DNA of 9,750 bases from Fimenecus sp045611635. Its GTDB lineage: Bacteria > Bacillota > Clostridia > Oscillospirales > Acutalibacteraceae. The DNA lies in NCBI GenBank assembly GCA_045611635.1, contig JAZKXL010000030.1:1-9750 (forward strand), given 5' to 3'. Made by a program: the position numbers and the translations under genes. Under the pieces are notes generated by a model. The model saw only the letters and a list, made by a program, of their open reading frames with translations. It did no database searches and was not told the origin of the DNA. Below are positions 1 to 6,642 of this stretch, one piece after another (positions within the stretch are counted from its first letter, which is position 1; the number at the start of each line of letters is the position of its first letter).

Positions 1-73
1 CACTGCGGAAAAATAAAGATTGCTGAAATAATTGCACTTTATTCCTACAGTGAGACCACTGTAGGAATTTTTT
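1..73 (+). promoter_or_regulatory. Probable 3' end of a T-box leader with terminator, upstream of the aromatic operon
   Basis: The window opens with CACTGCGGAA, which resembles the 3' part of the conserved T-box element (TGGNACCGCGG), with the TGG expected just before base 1. Bases 12-18 (AATAAAG) can pair with 37-43 (CTTTATT), and CCTAC at 44-48 would be free to pair with a GTAGG-like segment upstream, as in a T-box antiterminator. These same bases (41-52) form the 5' arm of the terminator hairpin, giving mutually exclusive structures. In T-box leaders an uncharged tRNA stabilises the antiterminator and lets transcription run into the operon. The specifier loop that would name the amino acid (Tyr, Phe or Trp are expected from the genes) is outside the window. 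The terminator is certain by inspection; the T-box identity is an inference. Confidence 0.5.
41..73 (+). terminator. Intrinsic terminator or attenuator hairpin before aroF
   Basis: A perfect 12-bp inverted repeat (41-52 with 57-68) closes a four-base AGAC loop and runs directly into six T residues (68-73). This is a textbook Rho-independent terminator. It lies only 33 bases before the aroF start codon, so it more likely works as a regulated attenuator of the operon than as the end of an upstream gene. Confidence 0.85.
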
Positions 74-106
74 ATTGCGAAATTTATACCAAAAGGAGTA
101 AGGAAT

Positions 107-1108
107 ATGGTTGTAATTCTTAAAAACGAGGTTGACCCTAAAAAAGTTGAAAATTTAACTAACTGGTTGCACGAACAAAAGCTTGTAATCAATGAGGTAG
201 TAGGTGAATATCAAACAATTCTCGGTCTTATCGGTGACACAAGTCGTGTTGATATTGACTTAATTCAAAGTCTTGACATTGTTGAAGATGTAAGACGAAT
301 TTCAGAACCATATAAATGTGCTAATAGAAAATTTCATCCTGATGACACAATTATTGATGTTGAAGGTTATAAAATTGGCGGGGGCAACTTCCAATTCTTT
401 GCAGGTCCTTGCTCAATTGAAAGTAGAGAGCAAATTTTAAGTATTGCAAAAGATGTTAAAGCGGCAGGTGCTAACTTCCTTCGTGGCGGTGCATTTAAAC
501 CAAGAACATCACCATACGCTTTCCAAGGTATGCGTGGCGAAGGTTTAGACCTTATGCTTGAAGCAAAAAAAGAAACAGGAATGCCAATTGTAACTGAAAT
601 TATGGACGCCTCTCATATTCCGCTTTTTGAGAATGTCGATATTATTCAAGTTGGCGCTCGTAATATGCAAAACTTTGAACTTTTAAAAGAACTTGGACAT
701 CTTGATAAGCCGATTTTCTTAAAACGTGGTCTTTCAAGTACTTTCCAAGAACTTCTTATGAGTGCTGAATACATTATGGCAGGAGGTAACGAAAAGGTTA
801 TTCTTTGTGAGCGTGGAATTCGTACATTTGAAACTGCTACAAGAAATACTCTTGATTTGTCAGCAGTGCCAATGCTTAAAGAAAAATCACATTTGCCAGT
901 AGTTATTGACCCATCTCACGCATCAGGTATTGCAAGATTTGTAAAACCAATGTCATTGGCGGCAGCAGCTTGCGGTGCTGATGGTCTTATGATCGAAGTG
1001 CATAATGACCCATCAAAAGCACTTTGCGACGGTCCACAAGCACTTACACCTCCACAATTTACAGATGTTGTGGGTGCAGTAAATAAAGTATTAGAAGCAG
1101 TAAAATAA
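107..1108 (+). CDS. aroF: 3-deoxy-7-phosphoheptulonate (DAHP) synthase, type I-beta with N-terminal regulatory domain
   Basis: Catalyses the first shikimate-pathway step, condensing PEP and erythrose 4-phosphate to DAHP in the cytoplasm. The 333-residue protein has an N-terminal ferredoxin-like/ACT-like domain (about 1-70) followed by a TIM barrel, the layout of the Thermotoga maritima type enzyme, where this domain mediates feedback inhibition by Tyr and Phe. Visible motifs are FFAGPCSIES (97-106), GGAFKPRTSPYAFQG (127-141, PEP binding), VGARNMQNF (182-190), KRG (206-208), DPSHASG (268-274) and GLMIEVH (293-299). The expected metal ligands are C102, H271, E297 and D308. AGGAG at 94-98 lies 8 bases before the ATG. 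It is the first operon gene and follows the attenuator. The family also includes KDO8P synthases, but the N-terminal domain and the pathway context favour DAHP synthase. The symbol aroF is used in the Gram-positive sense. Confidence 0.97.
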   Translation: MVVILKNEVDPKKVENLTNWLHEQKLVINEVVGEYQTILGLIGDTSRVDIDLIQSLDIVEDVRRISEPYKCANRKFHPDDTIIDVEGYKIGGGNFQFFAGPCSIESREQILSIAKDVKAAGANFLRGGAFKPRTSPYAFQGMRGEGLDLMLEAKKETGMPIVTEIMDASHIPLFENVDIIQVGARNMQNFELLKELGHLDKPIFLKRGLSSTFQELLMSAEYIMAGGNEKVILCERGIRTFETATRNTLDLSAVPMLKEKSHLPVVIDPSHASGIARFVKPMSLAAAACGADGLMIEVHNDPSKALCDGPQALTPPQFTDVVGAVNKVLEAVK

Positions 1109-1117
1109 GGTGATAAA

Positions 1118-1951
1118 ATGAAAATCGGAATTATCGGTTTAGGTCTTATGGGTGGCTCACTTGCTAAGGCAATCAGCTTTGGTACTGAGCATACTGTGTG
1201 GGGTACAAATAGAAGCCCTGAAGCAGTACAAAAAGCACTTTTTGTTGGTGCTATTGAAAAAGAACTTACTAAAAAAGATTTAAAAGAATGTGATTTAGTG
1301 ATAGTTTCGCTATACCCACAAGCATCTATTGACTATATTAAAGAAAATGCTAACAACTTTAAAAAAGACGCAATCGTTATGGATATAAGCGGTGTTAAGC
1401 GCTATGTTTGTGATGCTCTTTATGAAACTGCTAAAGAAAACAACTTTGTGTTCATTGGTGCTCACCCAATGGCAGGTTTGCACTTGTCAGGATTTGAACA
1501 CTCAACCGCAAAAATATTCAACAATTCTTCAATGATTCTTACTCCTTATGAAGATACAGCTTGGGGGCACATAAATACAATAAAAGAACTTTTCTTGAGC
1601 ATTGGCTTTACAAATATTCAAATGTCAACCCCTGATGAACACGATAAAATTATCGCTTTTACATCTCAACTTGCACATATAGTATCAAATGCATATGTTA
1701 AAAGTCCTAACGCTCTTATTCACAAAGGATTTTCAGCGGGTAGTTATAAAGATTTGACTCGCGTTGCATATCTTAATGAAGATATGTGGTCAGAATTATT
1801 TTTAGAAAATCGCGATAATCTTATAAATGAAATTGACTCTATAGTAAATAATTTGGTACAATATAAAGAGTCCTTAGAAAATAATGACCGCGAAAAACTT
1901 GCATCACTTCTTCGTGATGGTAAAATATTAAAAGAAAAGATTGACGGGTGA
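1118..1951 (+). CDS. tyrA: Prephenate dehydrogenase
   Basis: Oxidatively decarboxylates prephenate to 4-hydroxyphenylpyruvate with NAD(P)+, committing flux to tyrosine. The 277-residue protein starts with a Rossmann dinucleotide motif (IGIIGLGLMGGS, 3-14). DISGVK (89-94) corresponds to the usual DxxSVK. HPMAG (116-120) carries the catalytic histidine H116. SQLAH (183-187) and the conserved arginine in SYKDLTRVA (R215) match prephenate-binding positions of the family. There is no C-terminal ACT domain, so tyrosine control may rest mainly on DAHP synthase and on transcription. The RBS GGTGA at 1109-1113 directly follows the aroF stop, and the 3' end overlaps the region of the aroB start. The order aroF-tyrA-aroB ties the first pathway step to the tyrosine branch. 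Confidence 0.95.
   Translation: MKIGIIGLGLMGGSLAKAISFGTEHTVWGTNRSPEAVQKALFVGAIEKELTKKDLKECDLVIVSLYPQASIDYIKENANNFKKDAIVMDISGVKRYVCDALYETAKENNFVFIGAHPMAGLHLSGFEHSTAKIFNNSSMILTPYEDTAWGHINTIKELFLSIGFTNIQMSTPDEHDKIIAFTSQLAHIVSNAYVKSPNALIHKGFSAGSYKDLTRVAYLNEDMWSELFLENRDNLINEIDSIVNNLVQYKESLENNDREKLASLLRDGKILKEKIDG
1946..1951 (+). promoter_or_regulatory. Ribosome binding site deciding the aroB start
   Basis: GGGTGA lies 5 bases before the ATG at 1957. The same GGTGA-N4-ATG layout precedes tyrA (1109-1120) and pheA (5488-5499). A GTG at 1948 is in frame but has no good Shine-Dalgarno sequence of its own, so ATG 1957 is the better start. The site spans the tyrA stop codon, which suggests translational coupling. 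Confidence 0.6.
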
Positions 1952-1956
1952 CAAAA

Positions 1957-3012
1957 ATGGAAACTGTTAAAGTGACCGCATCAAAAGAATATGTTGTGCA
2001 CATTGGCACAGGTTTTCTTGATACTATAGGTGAAAAAGTTCGTGAAATTAAACGTCTTTGTCGTGTTGTGCTTGTGTCGGATGATACAGTATTTGACCTT
2101 TATGGTGAAAGAGTAAAAAAGAGTTTAATTGATAGTGGTTATTCCGTTTGTGAATTTGTTTTTTCACACGGTGAAGATGCAAAGTCTCTTGAAAATTTTG
2201 GCAAAATACAAGAATTTTGTGCTGAAAACAGTATTACAAGAACCGACCTTTTTGTAGCACTTGGTGGTGGCGTAACAGGTGACCTTACAGGATTTGTAGC
2301 AAGCACTTATCTTCGTGGCGTTGATTTTGTGCAAATCCCAACAACGGTGCTTTCCATGGTCGATTCATCCGTAGGTGGTAAAACTGCAATCAATCTTAAC
2401 GCAGGTAAAAATCTTTGCGGAGCATTTTATCAACCTATTGCGGTTTATGCTGATTGTGATACTCTTAAAACTTTACCTGATGAAACTTTTAATGAGGGAT
2501 GCGCCGAAATTATTAAATATGGTATGATTTTAGATGGTGAATTCCTTACATATTTAAGTGAAAATAGTATAAGAGAAAATATTGAATATGTAATCAAGCG
2601 TTGCGTTGAGATTAAGCGAGATATTGTTGACCGTGATGAGTTTGAAAAGGGTGAAAGAAAACTTTTGAATTTTGGTCACACTATTGGACATGCCATTGAA
2701 AAATGTAGTAATCTTACAATATCTCACGGAAACGCAGTTGCAATAGGCATGGTTATTGCAACAAAAGGTGCTTATGAAATTGGTATGTGTGATGAAGATT
2801 TTTCCGATGTGCTTTTGCCAATTCTTAAAGCAAATAATTTGCCAACAGCTTGTGATTTTTCAGCGGATGAATTATATAAGGCATCACTTTCCGATAAAAA
2901 GAGAAGTCTTGATACAATGGCACTTATAGTCCCTGAAGAATATGGGCTTTGCAAAATTATGAAACTTCCTGTTGAGGATTTATTGAATTTTATTGAAAAA
3001 GGTATGAATTAA
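1957..3012 (+). CDS. aroB: 3-dehydroquinate synthase
   Basis: Converts DAHP to 3-dehydroquinate, the second shikimate step, using NAD+ and a divalent metal. From ATG 1957 it has 351 residues, the usual family length; starting at the in-frame GTG 1948 would add three. Visible motifs are the nucleotide-binding GGGVTGDLTGF (103-113), VQIPTTVLSMVDSSVGGK (125-142), EIIKYG (184-189) and NFGHTIGHAIE (238-248), then SHGNAVAIGM (256-265). The expected zinc ligands are E184, H241 and H257. Related sugar-cyclisation enzymes (2-deoxy-scyllo-inosose synthase, EVS) share the fold, but the operon and the intact DHQS motifs make AroB secure. The tyrA stop codon lies inside its RBS, and its own stop abuts the aroA ATG. 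Confidence 0.96.
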   Translation: METVKVTASKEYVVHIGTGFLDTIGEKVREIKRLCRVVLVSDDTVFDLYGERVKKSLIDSGYSVCEFVFSHGEDAKSLENFGKIQEFCAENSITRTDLFVALGGGVTGDLTGFVASTYLRGVDFVQIPTTVLSMVDSSVGGKTAINLNAGKNLCGAFYQPIAVYADCDTLKTLPDETFNEGCAEIIKYGMILDGEFLTYLSENSIRENIEYVIKRCVEIKRDIVDRDEFEKGERKLLNFGHTIGHAIEKCSNLTISHGNAVAIGMVIATKGAYEIGMCDEDFSDVLLPILKANNLPTACDFSADELYKASLSDKKRSLDTMALIVPEEYGLCKIMKLPVEDLLNFIEKGMN

Positions 3013-4287
3013 ATGGAAATGAGATGCACACCGTCGCGACTTTCAGGGCGAATAAATGCAATTTCATCAAAATCAGATGCGCATAGACTTCTTATATGTG
3101 CAACGTTATCTGACAAACCTACAAAAATAAATTGTAATTGTTTGTCAAAAGATATTGTAGCAACTGTAGAATGTCTTAAAGGGATGGGCGCTGATATTAC
3201 TGTGGGTAATGGTGCAATCACTGTTGCCCCACAACCATTTAATAAAAAAGCAATTCTTAATTGTATTGAAAGTGGCTCGACCTTAAGATTTTTGTTGCCA
3301 CTTGTATCCGCATTAGGAATAGATTCAACATTCAAGGGCCAGGGCAGATTACCCCAAAGACCGATTTCACCATTAAAAGAAGAAATGGAAAATAAAGGCG
3401 TTACATTTCATACCGGTAGCGAATTTCCATTACATTTAACGGGTAAATTGCAATCAGGTGAATATGAAATTGCAGGGAATGTAAGCTCACAGTTTATTAC
3501 GGGACTTCTTTTTGCTCTTCCTATTGTAGATGGAGATAGCACAATTAAACTTATTCCACCTGTTGAGTCAAAGTCTTATCTCGATATTACAGTTTGTGCA
3601 CTTCGCAAGTTTGGAATAGAAATAACCCAAGAAGAAAATCTTTACATAATAAAAGGTAATCAAAAATATATTTCACCAACTGAAATTACGGTTGATGGTG
3701 ACTGGTCAAACGGCGCATTCTTTCTTTGCGCAGGCGCTCTTTCAAAAGATGGTATTACTGTTGCAGGGCTAGACGTAAATTCGCCACAAGGTGACAAGAA
3801 AATTCTTGAAATATTACGCCGTATGGGTGCAAATGTTACTGTTGATGGTAATGAAATCACTGTTAAGAAAAATCGCCTTTTCGGCACAATTATAGATGCT
3901 AAAGATATTCCTGATTTGGTGCCGATAATTTCAGTGCTTGCGGCGTGCTGTGAAAAAGGTGTGACTCATATTATCAATGCAAGCCGTTTAAGGTTGAAAG
4001 AAAGTGACCGTATTCAATCAGTATTTCAAATGCTTGATAGAGTAGGTGCAATAGTTAGTGAAACTGATGATGGACTTGTTATTTGGAGTGATAACGAATT
4101 AATTGGTAGAGTAATTGATGGTTATAATGACCATAGAATTGTAATGTCGGCAGCAATTTTAAGTAGTGAATGCTCATTGCCTGTTGATATTACTGATTAT
4201 AAAGCGGTAGAAAAATCTTATCCACATTTCTTTAGTGATTTTAATAGTTTAGGAGGGAATGCAAATGTCATCAATGATGGGAAATAA
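3013..4287 (+). CDS. aroA: 3-phosphoshikimate 1-carboxyvinyltransferase (EPSP synthase)
   Basis: Transfers the enolpyruvyl group of PEP to shikimate 3-phosphate, giving EPSP, the sixth pathway step. The 424-residue length is typical. Visible motifs are SKSDAHRLL (19-27, with K20, S21 and R25 at substrate-binding positions), ESGSTLRFLLP (86-96), GQGRLPQRP (109-117), DGDWSNGAFF (228-237), IPDLVP (299-304, with D301 at the catalytic aspartate position), RLKESDRI (327-334) and GYNDHR (370-375). KSYP (401-404) lies near the C terminus. At the position matching E. coli Pro101 this protein has Phe93. The ATG follows the aroB stop with no gap; an ATG at 3019 is an alternative. The 3' end overlaps aroC by 23 bases. 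Confidence 0.96.
   Translation: MEMRCTPSRLSGRINAISSKSDAHRLLICATLSDKPTKINCNCLSKDIVATVECLKGMGADITVGNGAITVAPQPFNKKAILNCIESGSTLRFLLPLVSALGIDSTFKGQGRLPQRPISPLKEEMENKGVTFHTGSEFPLHLTGKLQSGEYEIAGNVSSQFITGLLFALPIVDGDSTIKLIPPVESKSYLDITVCALRKFGIEITQEENLYIIKGNQKYISPTEITVDGDWSNGAFFLCAGALSKDGITVAGLDVNSPQGDKKILEILRRMGANVTVDGNEITVKKNRLFGTIIDAKDIPDLVPIISVLAACCEKGVTHIINASRLRLKESDRIQSVFQMLDRVGAIVSETDDGLVIWSDNELIGRVIDGYNDHRIVMSAAILSSECSLPVDITDYKAVEKSYPHFFSDFNSLGGNANVINDGK
4251..4256 (+). promoter_or_regulatory. Ribosome binding site deciding the aroC start
   Basis: A perfect AGGAGG lies inside the aroA 3' end. The ATG at 4259 is only 2 bases away, too close for normal initiation. The in-frame ATG at 4265 is 8 bases away, the usual distance, so 4265 is preferred. 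Confidence 0.75.
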
Positions 4288-5329
4288 AATAAAAATATCA
4301 GTTTTTGGTCAATCACATTCTAATGGTATAGGCGTTGTAATTGATGGACTTCCCGCAGGTAAGAAAATTGATATGGAAAAGGTAATGACATTTATGTCTC
4401 GTCGTGCGCCAGGCAAAAATTCCCTTTCTACTGGGAGAAAAGAGGCGGATACACCCGAAATTATTTCAGGACTTGTAAATGGTATAACTTGTGGAGCACC
4501 TCTTTGTGCAATTATTAAAAATACAAATCAACATTCAGCGGATTATAATAATATTATGGATACACCACGACCATCACATGCTGATTTCAGCGGTAATGTT
4601 CGCTATAACGGTTTTAACGATGTTTCGGGTGGTGGGCATTTTTCAGGTCGCCTTACTGCACCGATTTGCTTTGCAGGTGCCGTATGTATGCAATTTTTAG
4701 AAGATATGGGTATAAACATACAAGCGCATATTCAAAAAATTAAAAATATTTATGATACTCAAATAGATTTTGTGAACATAGGTGAATGGAATACTGCTGA
4801 AAAAGATTTTCCTGTAATTGATGAAGAAAAAGGTAAACTTATGATTGCCGAAATTGAAAAAGCAAGAGAAAACGGTGATTCAGTTGGTGGTGTAATTGAG
4901 TGCGCAATTACAGGCGTTAAAGCAGGTTTTGGTGACCCTATGTTTGATGGCGTTGAAAATAGCATCTCTAAAAACATTTTCGGTATTCCTGCAGTCAAAG
5001 GTATTGAATTTGGAAATGGATTTGATGCAACTGACCTTTACGGTAGCGAAAATAATGACGATTTTTGTATAGTAGATGGCGAAATCAAAACAACAACAAA
5101 CAACGCAGGTGGAATAAATGGCGGAATAACAAACGGAATGCCTATAGTTTTCCGTACTGCAATTAAACCAACTCCATCAATTTTCAAAGAGCAAAATAGC
5201 GTAAGCATTTCAAATAAAACTGAACAAAAATTGCAAATTCAAGGCAGGCACGACCCTTGTATAGTTCAAAGAGCAGTACCTGTAGTAGAAGCAGTTGCAG
5301 CGTTTACATTATTAGATATTGTTCTTTAA
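4265..5329 (+). CDS. aroC: Chorismate synthase
   Basis: Eliminates phosphate from EPSP to make chorismate, the last common aromatic precursor, using reduced FMN. From ATG 4265 the protein has 354 residues, normal for the family. Visible signatures are FGQSHSNGIG (14-23) with catalytic H18, RRAPGKNSLSTGRKEAD (46-62), RPSHADFSG (102-110) with H105, DVSGGGHFSGR (119-129), a GDSVGG segment (204-209), TNNAGGINGGITNG (278-291) and GRHDPC (327-332) with D330. All are features of the enzyme's flavin and EPSP sites. There is no flavin reductase domain, so it should be the monofunctional form that depends on an external FMN reductase. It overlaps aroA by 23 bases and is followed by the only long gap in the operon. 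Confidence 0.97.
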   Translation: MSSMMGNKIKISVFGQSHSNGIGVVIDGLPAGKKIDMEKVMTFMSRRAPGKNSLSTGRKEADTPEIISGLVNGITCGAPLCAIIKNTNQHSADYNNIMDTPRPSHADFSGNVRYNGFNDVSGGGHFSGRLTAPICFAGAVCMQFLEDMGINIQAHIQKIKNIYDTQIDFVNIGEWNTAEKDFPVIDEEKGKLMIAEIEKARENGDSVGGVIECAITGVKAGFGDPMFDGVENSISKNIFGIPAVKGIEFGNGFDATDLYGSENNDDFCIVDGEIKTTTNNAGGINGGITNGMPIVFRTAIKPTPSIFKEQNSVSISNKTEQKLQIQGRHDPCIVQRAVPVVEAVAAFTLLDIVL

Positions 5330-5337
5330 GTTTAAGT

Positions 5338-5419
5338 AAAATTGCCCACAGCACATTTTTCGTTCGGGCGGTATCTACATACAGCGCCGCTCACTCAAAA
5401 AAGCACTGTGAACAATTTT
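5338..5419. repeat. 82-base imperfect palindrome in the aroC-pheA spacer
   Basis: The outer arms AAAATTG (5338-5344) and CAATTTT (5413-5419) are exact complements. After a CC/AA internal loop, CACAG (5347-5351) pairs with CTGTG (5406-5410). After a few mismatches, TTTTT (5356-5360) pairs with AAAAA (5397-5401). An inner hairpin joins GGCG-GTAT (5367-5374) to ATAC and CGCC (5379-5382 and 5385-5388) around a CTAC loop. The centre is richer in GC than the flanks. I see no coding function. It could be a miniature inverted-repeat element, a processing or weak termination structure within the operon, or a small structured RNA. The pairing is read directly; the role is unknown. Confidence 0.5.
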
Positions 5420-5452
5420 CTTTCAAACTTTGTAAAGTGTATATATTTGTAG

Positions 5453-5473
5453 GGGATAACAACTCGACATCCC
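5453..5473 (+). other. Small hairpin before pheA
   Basis: GGGAT (5453-5457) pairs with ATCCC (5469-5473) around an 11-base loop. It sits in a TTTGTAGGGGAT...CATCCCACG context that looks like the short extragenic hairpins scattered through some clostridial genomes. There is no T-tract after it, so it is not a terminator. It ends 14 bases before the pheA RBS (AGGTGA, 5487-5492) and could affect pheA translation or be a repeat remnant. Confidence 0.35.
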
Positions 5474-5496
5474 ACGAAAAATAATTAGGTGATATT

Positions 5497-6642
5497 ATGG
5501 AAGAGCTTTCAAAAATCAGAGAAAAAATAAATAATATAGATAATCAGATAATCGAACTTTGGAAAGAACGCATGGAAACTGCTTTAGAAGTGGCACAGTA
5601 CAAGAAAGAGAATAATCTTCCTGTGCTTGACAGTAAGCGTGAGCGTGAGCTTCTTGACCGAATCAGCAATATGGCGGGTGAAGATTTAGAGATTTATTCC
5701 CGCGTACTTTACGATACAATTATGACTGTTTCTCGTTCATATCAGCATCGTTATCTTAATACTGATAGTGAGCTTACTGAAAAAATCAAGTCAGCAGTTG
5801 AAAACACTTCAAAACTTTTTCCACAAAAAGCAATGGTTGCTTGTCAGGGTGTTGAGGGTGCATATTCAGGTCTTGCTTGTGAAAAACTGTTTAAATACCC
5901 AACAGTTTCATACTTTAAAACTTGGTATGATGTTGTAAATGCCGTTGAAAAAGGACTTTGTAAATACGGTGTGCTTCCTATTGAAAATAGCACAGCCGGT
6001 AGTGTAAATGGTGTTTATGATTTAATGGCTGAACATAATTTTTATGTAGTAAAAAGTTTTCGCCTTAAAATTAATCATTGTCTTTTGGGTAATAAAGGCG
6101 CAACACTTGAAAATATAAAAGAGATTTACTCTCACGAACAAGCAATAAATCAATGTAGTGAGTTTTTGCGCGAACATAGCAATATAAAAGTAACTGTTTG
6201 TGAAAACACTGCAGTTGCTGCAAAAATGGTTATGGAAAGTGGTCGTATTGATGTTGCTGCAATTTCTTCTGAAAATTGCCGTGATTTATATGGCATGACA
6301 CTTATGTCTGATAATGTGCAAAATAAAGATAATAACTATACTCGTTTTATTTGCATTTCAAAGGATTTAGAAATCTATCCGGGCGCTGATAAGACAAGTT
6401 TTGTACTTACACTTCCACATCACCCAGGTTCACTTTATCATACTCTTGCTCGTTTTTATGCATTGGGCATTAATGTGCAAAAAATTGAAAGCCGACCTAT
6501 ACAAAACAAAGATTTTGAATTTATGTTTTATTTTGATATGTCGGTGTCAGTTTATGATAATGCTTTTTATGAAATCCTTGAGCAATTAAAGGATGAATGC
6601 GAATACTTCCACTATTTAGGCAGTTATCAGGAGGTTATTTGA
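5497..6642 (+). CDS. pheA: Bifunctional chorismate mutase / prephenate dehydratase (P-protein)
   Basis: Converts chorismate to prephenate and then to phenylpyruvate, the phenylalanine branch. The 381 residues are close to the E. coli P-protein length. An AroQ-type all-helical chorismate mutase domain occupies about 1-85 (R8, R25, K37 and the DSKRERE segment 45-51 fit the active site). Prephenate dehydratase follows at about 110-288, with ACQGVEGAYS (115-124), GVLPIENSTAGSV (158-170), SHEQA (212-216) and the catalytic TRF motif (282-284). A C-terminal ACT domain (about 299-375) carries IESRP (330-334), the Phe-binding motif, so feedback inhibition by phenylalanine is expected. The RBS GGTGA precedes ATG 5497. 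The stop overlaps the aroE-aroK ATG by one base (TGATG). This is the only chorismate mutase visible here, so it probably also supplies prephenate to TyrA. Confidence 0.96.
   Translation: MEELSKIREKINNIDNQIIELWKERMETALEVAQYKKENNLPVLDSKRERELLDRISNMAGEDLEIYSRVLYDTIMTVSRSYQHRYLNTDSELTEKIKSAVENTSKLFPQKAMVACQGVEGAYSGLACEKLFKYPTVSYFKTWYDVVNAVEKGLCKYGVLPIENSTAGSVNGVYDLMAEHNFYVVKSFRLKINHCLLGNKGATLENIKEIYSHEQAINQCSEFLREHSNIKVTVCENTAVAAKMVMESGRIDVAAISSENCRDLYGMTLMSDNVQNKDNNYTRFICISKDLEIYPGADKTSFVLTLPHHPGSLYHTLARFYALGINVQKIESRPIQNKDFEFMFYFDMSVSVYDNAFYEILEQLKDECEYFHYLGSYQEVI
6629..6634 (+). promoter_or_regulatory. Ribosome binding site deciding the aroE-aroK start
   Basis: A perfect AGGAGG sits 7 bases before ATG 6642, inside the pheA 3' end. 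The open frame extends up to an ATG at 6597, but the 15 extra residues have no family similarity and no RBS. ATG 6642 starts exactly at the AroE N terminus (MYGLLGEHLPHSFSP). Confidence 0.85.

Noticed and set aside
3009..3335. 108-residue minus-strand open frame opposite aroA
   Set aside because: It is a shadow of the well-supported aroA reading frame.
5416..5447. Possible internal promoter for pheA with -10 TATATT (5442-5447)
   Set aside because: No acceptable -35 hexamer lies 16-18 bases upstream.
5257..5484. 75-residue plus-strand open frame across the aroC end and spacer
   Set aside because: Its first third is aroC in another frame and the rest is the palindromic spacer. It has no convincing RBS and its composition looks non-coding.
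6597..6641. Extended N terminus for the AroE-AroK protein from ATG 6597
   Set aside because: The 15 residues have no family match, no RBS precedes the ATG and it lies inside pheA. AGGAGG at 6629 points to ATG 6642.
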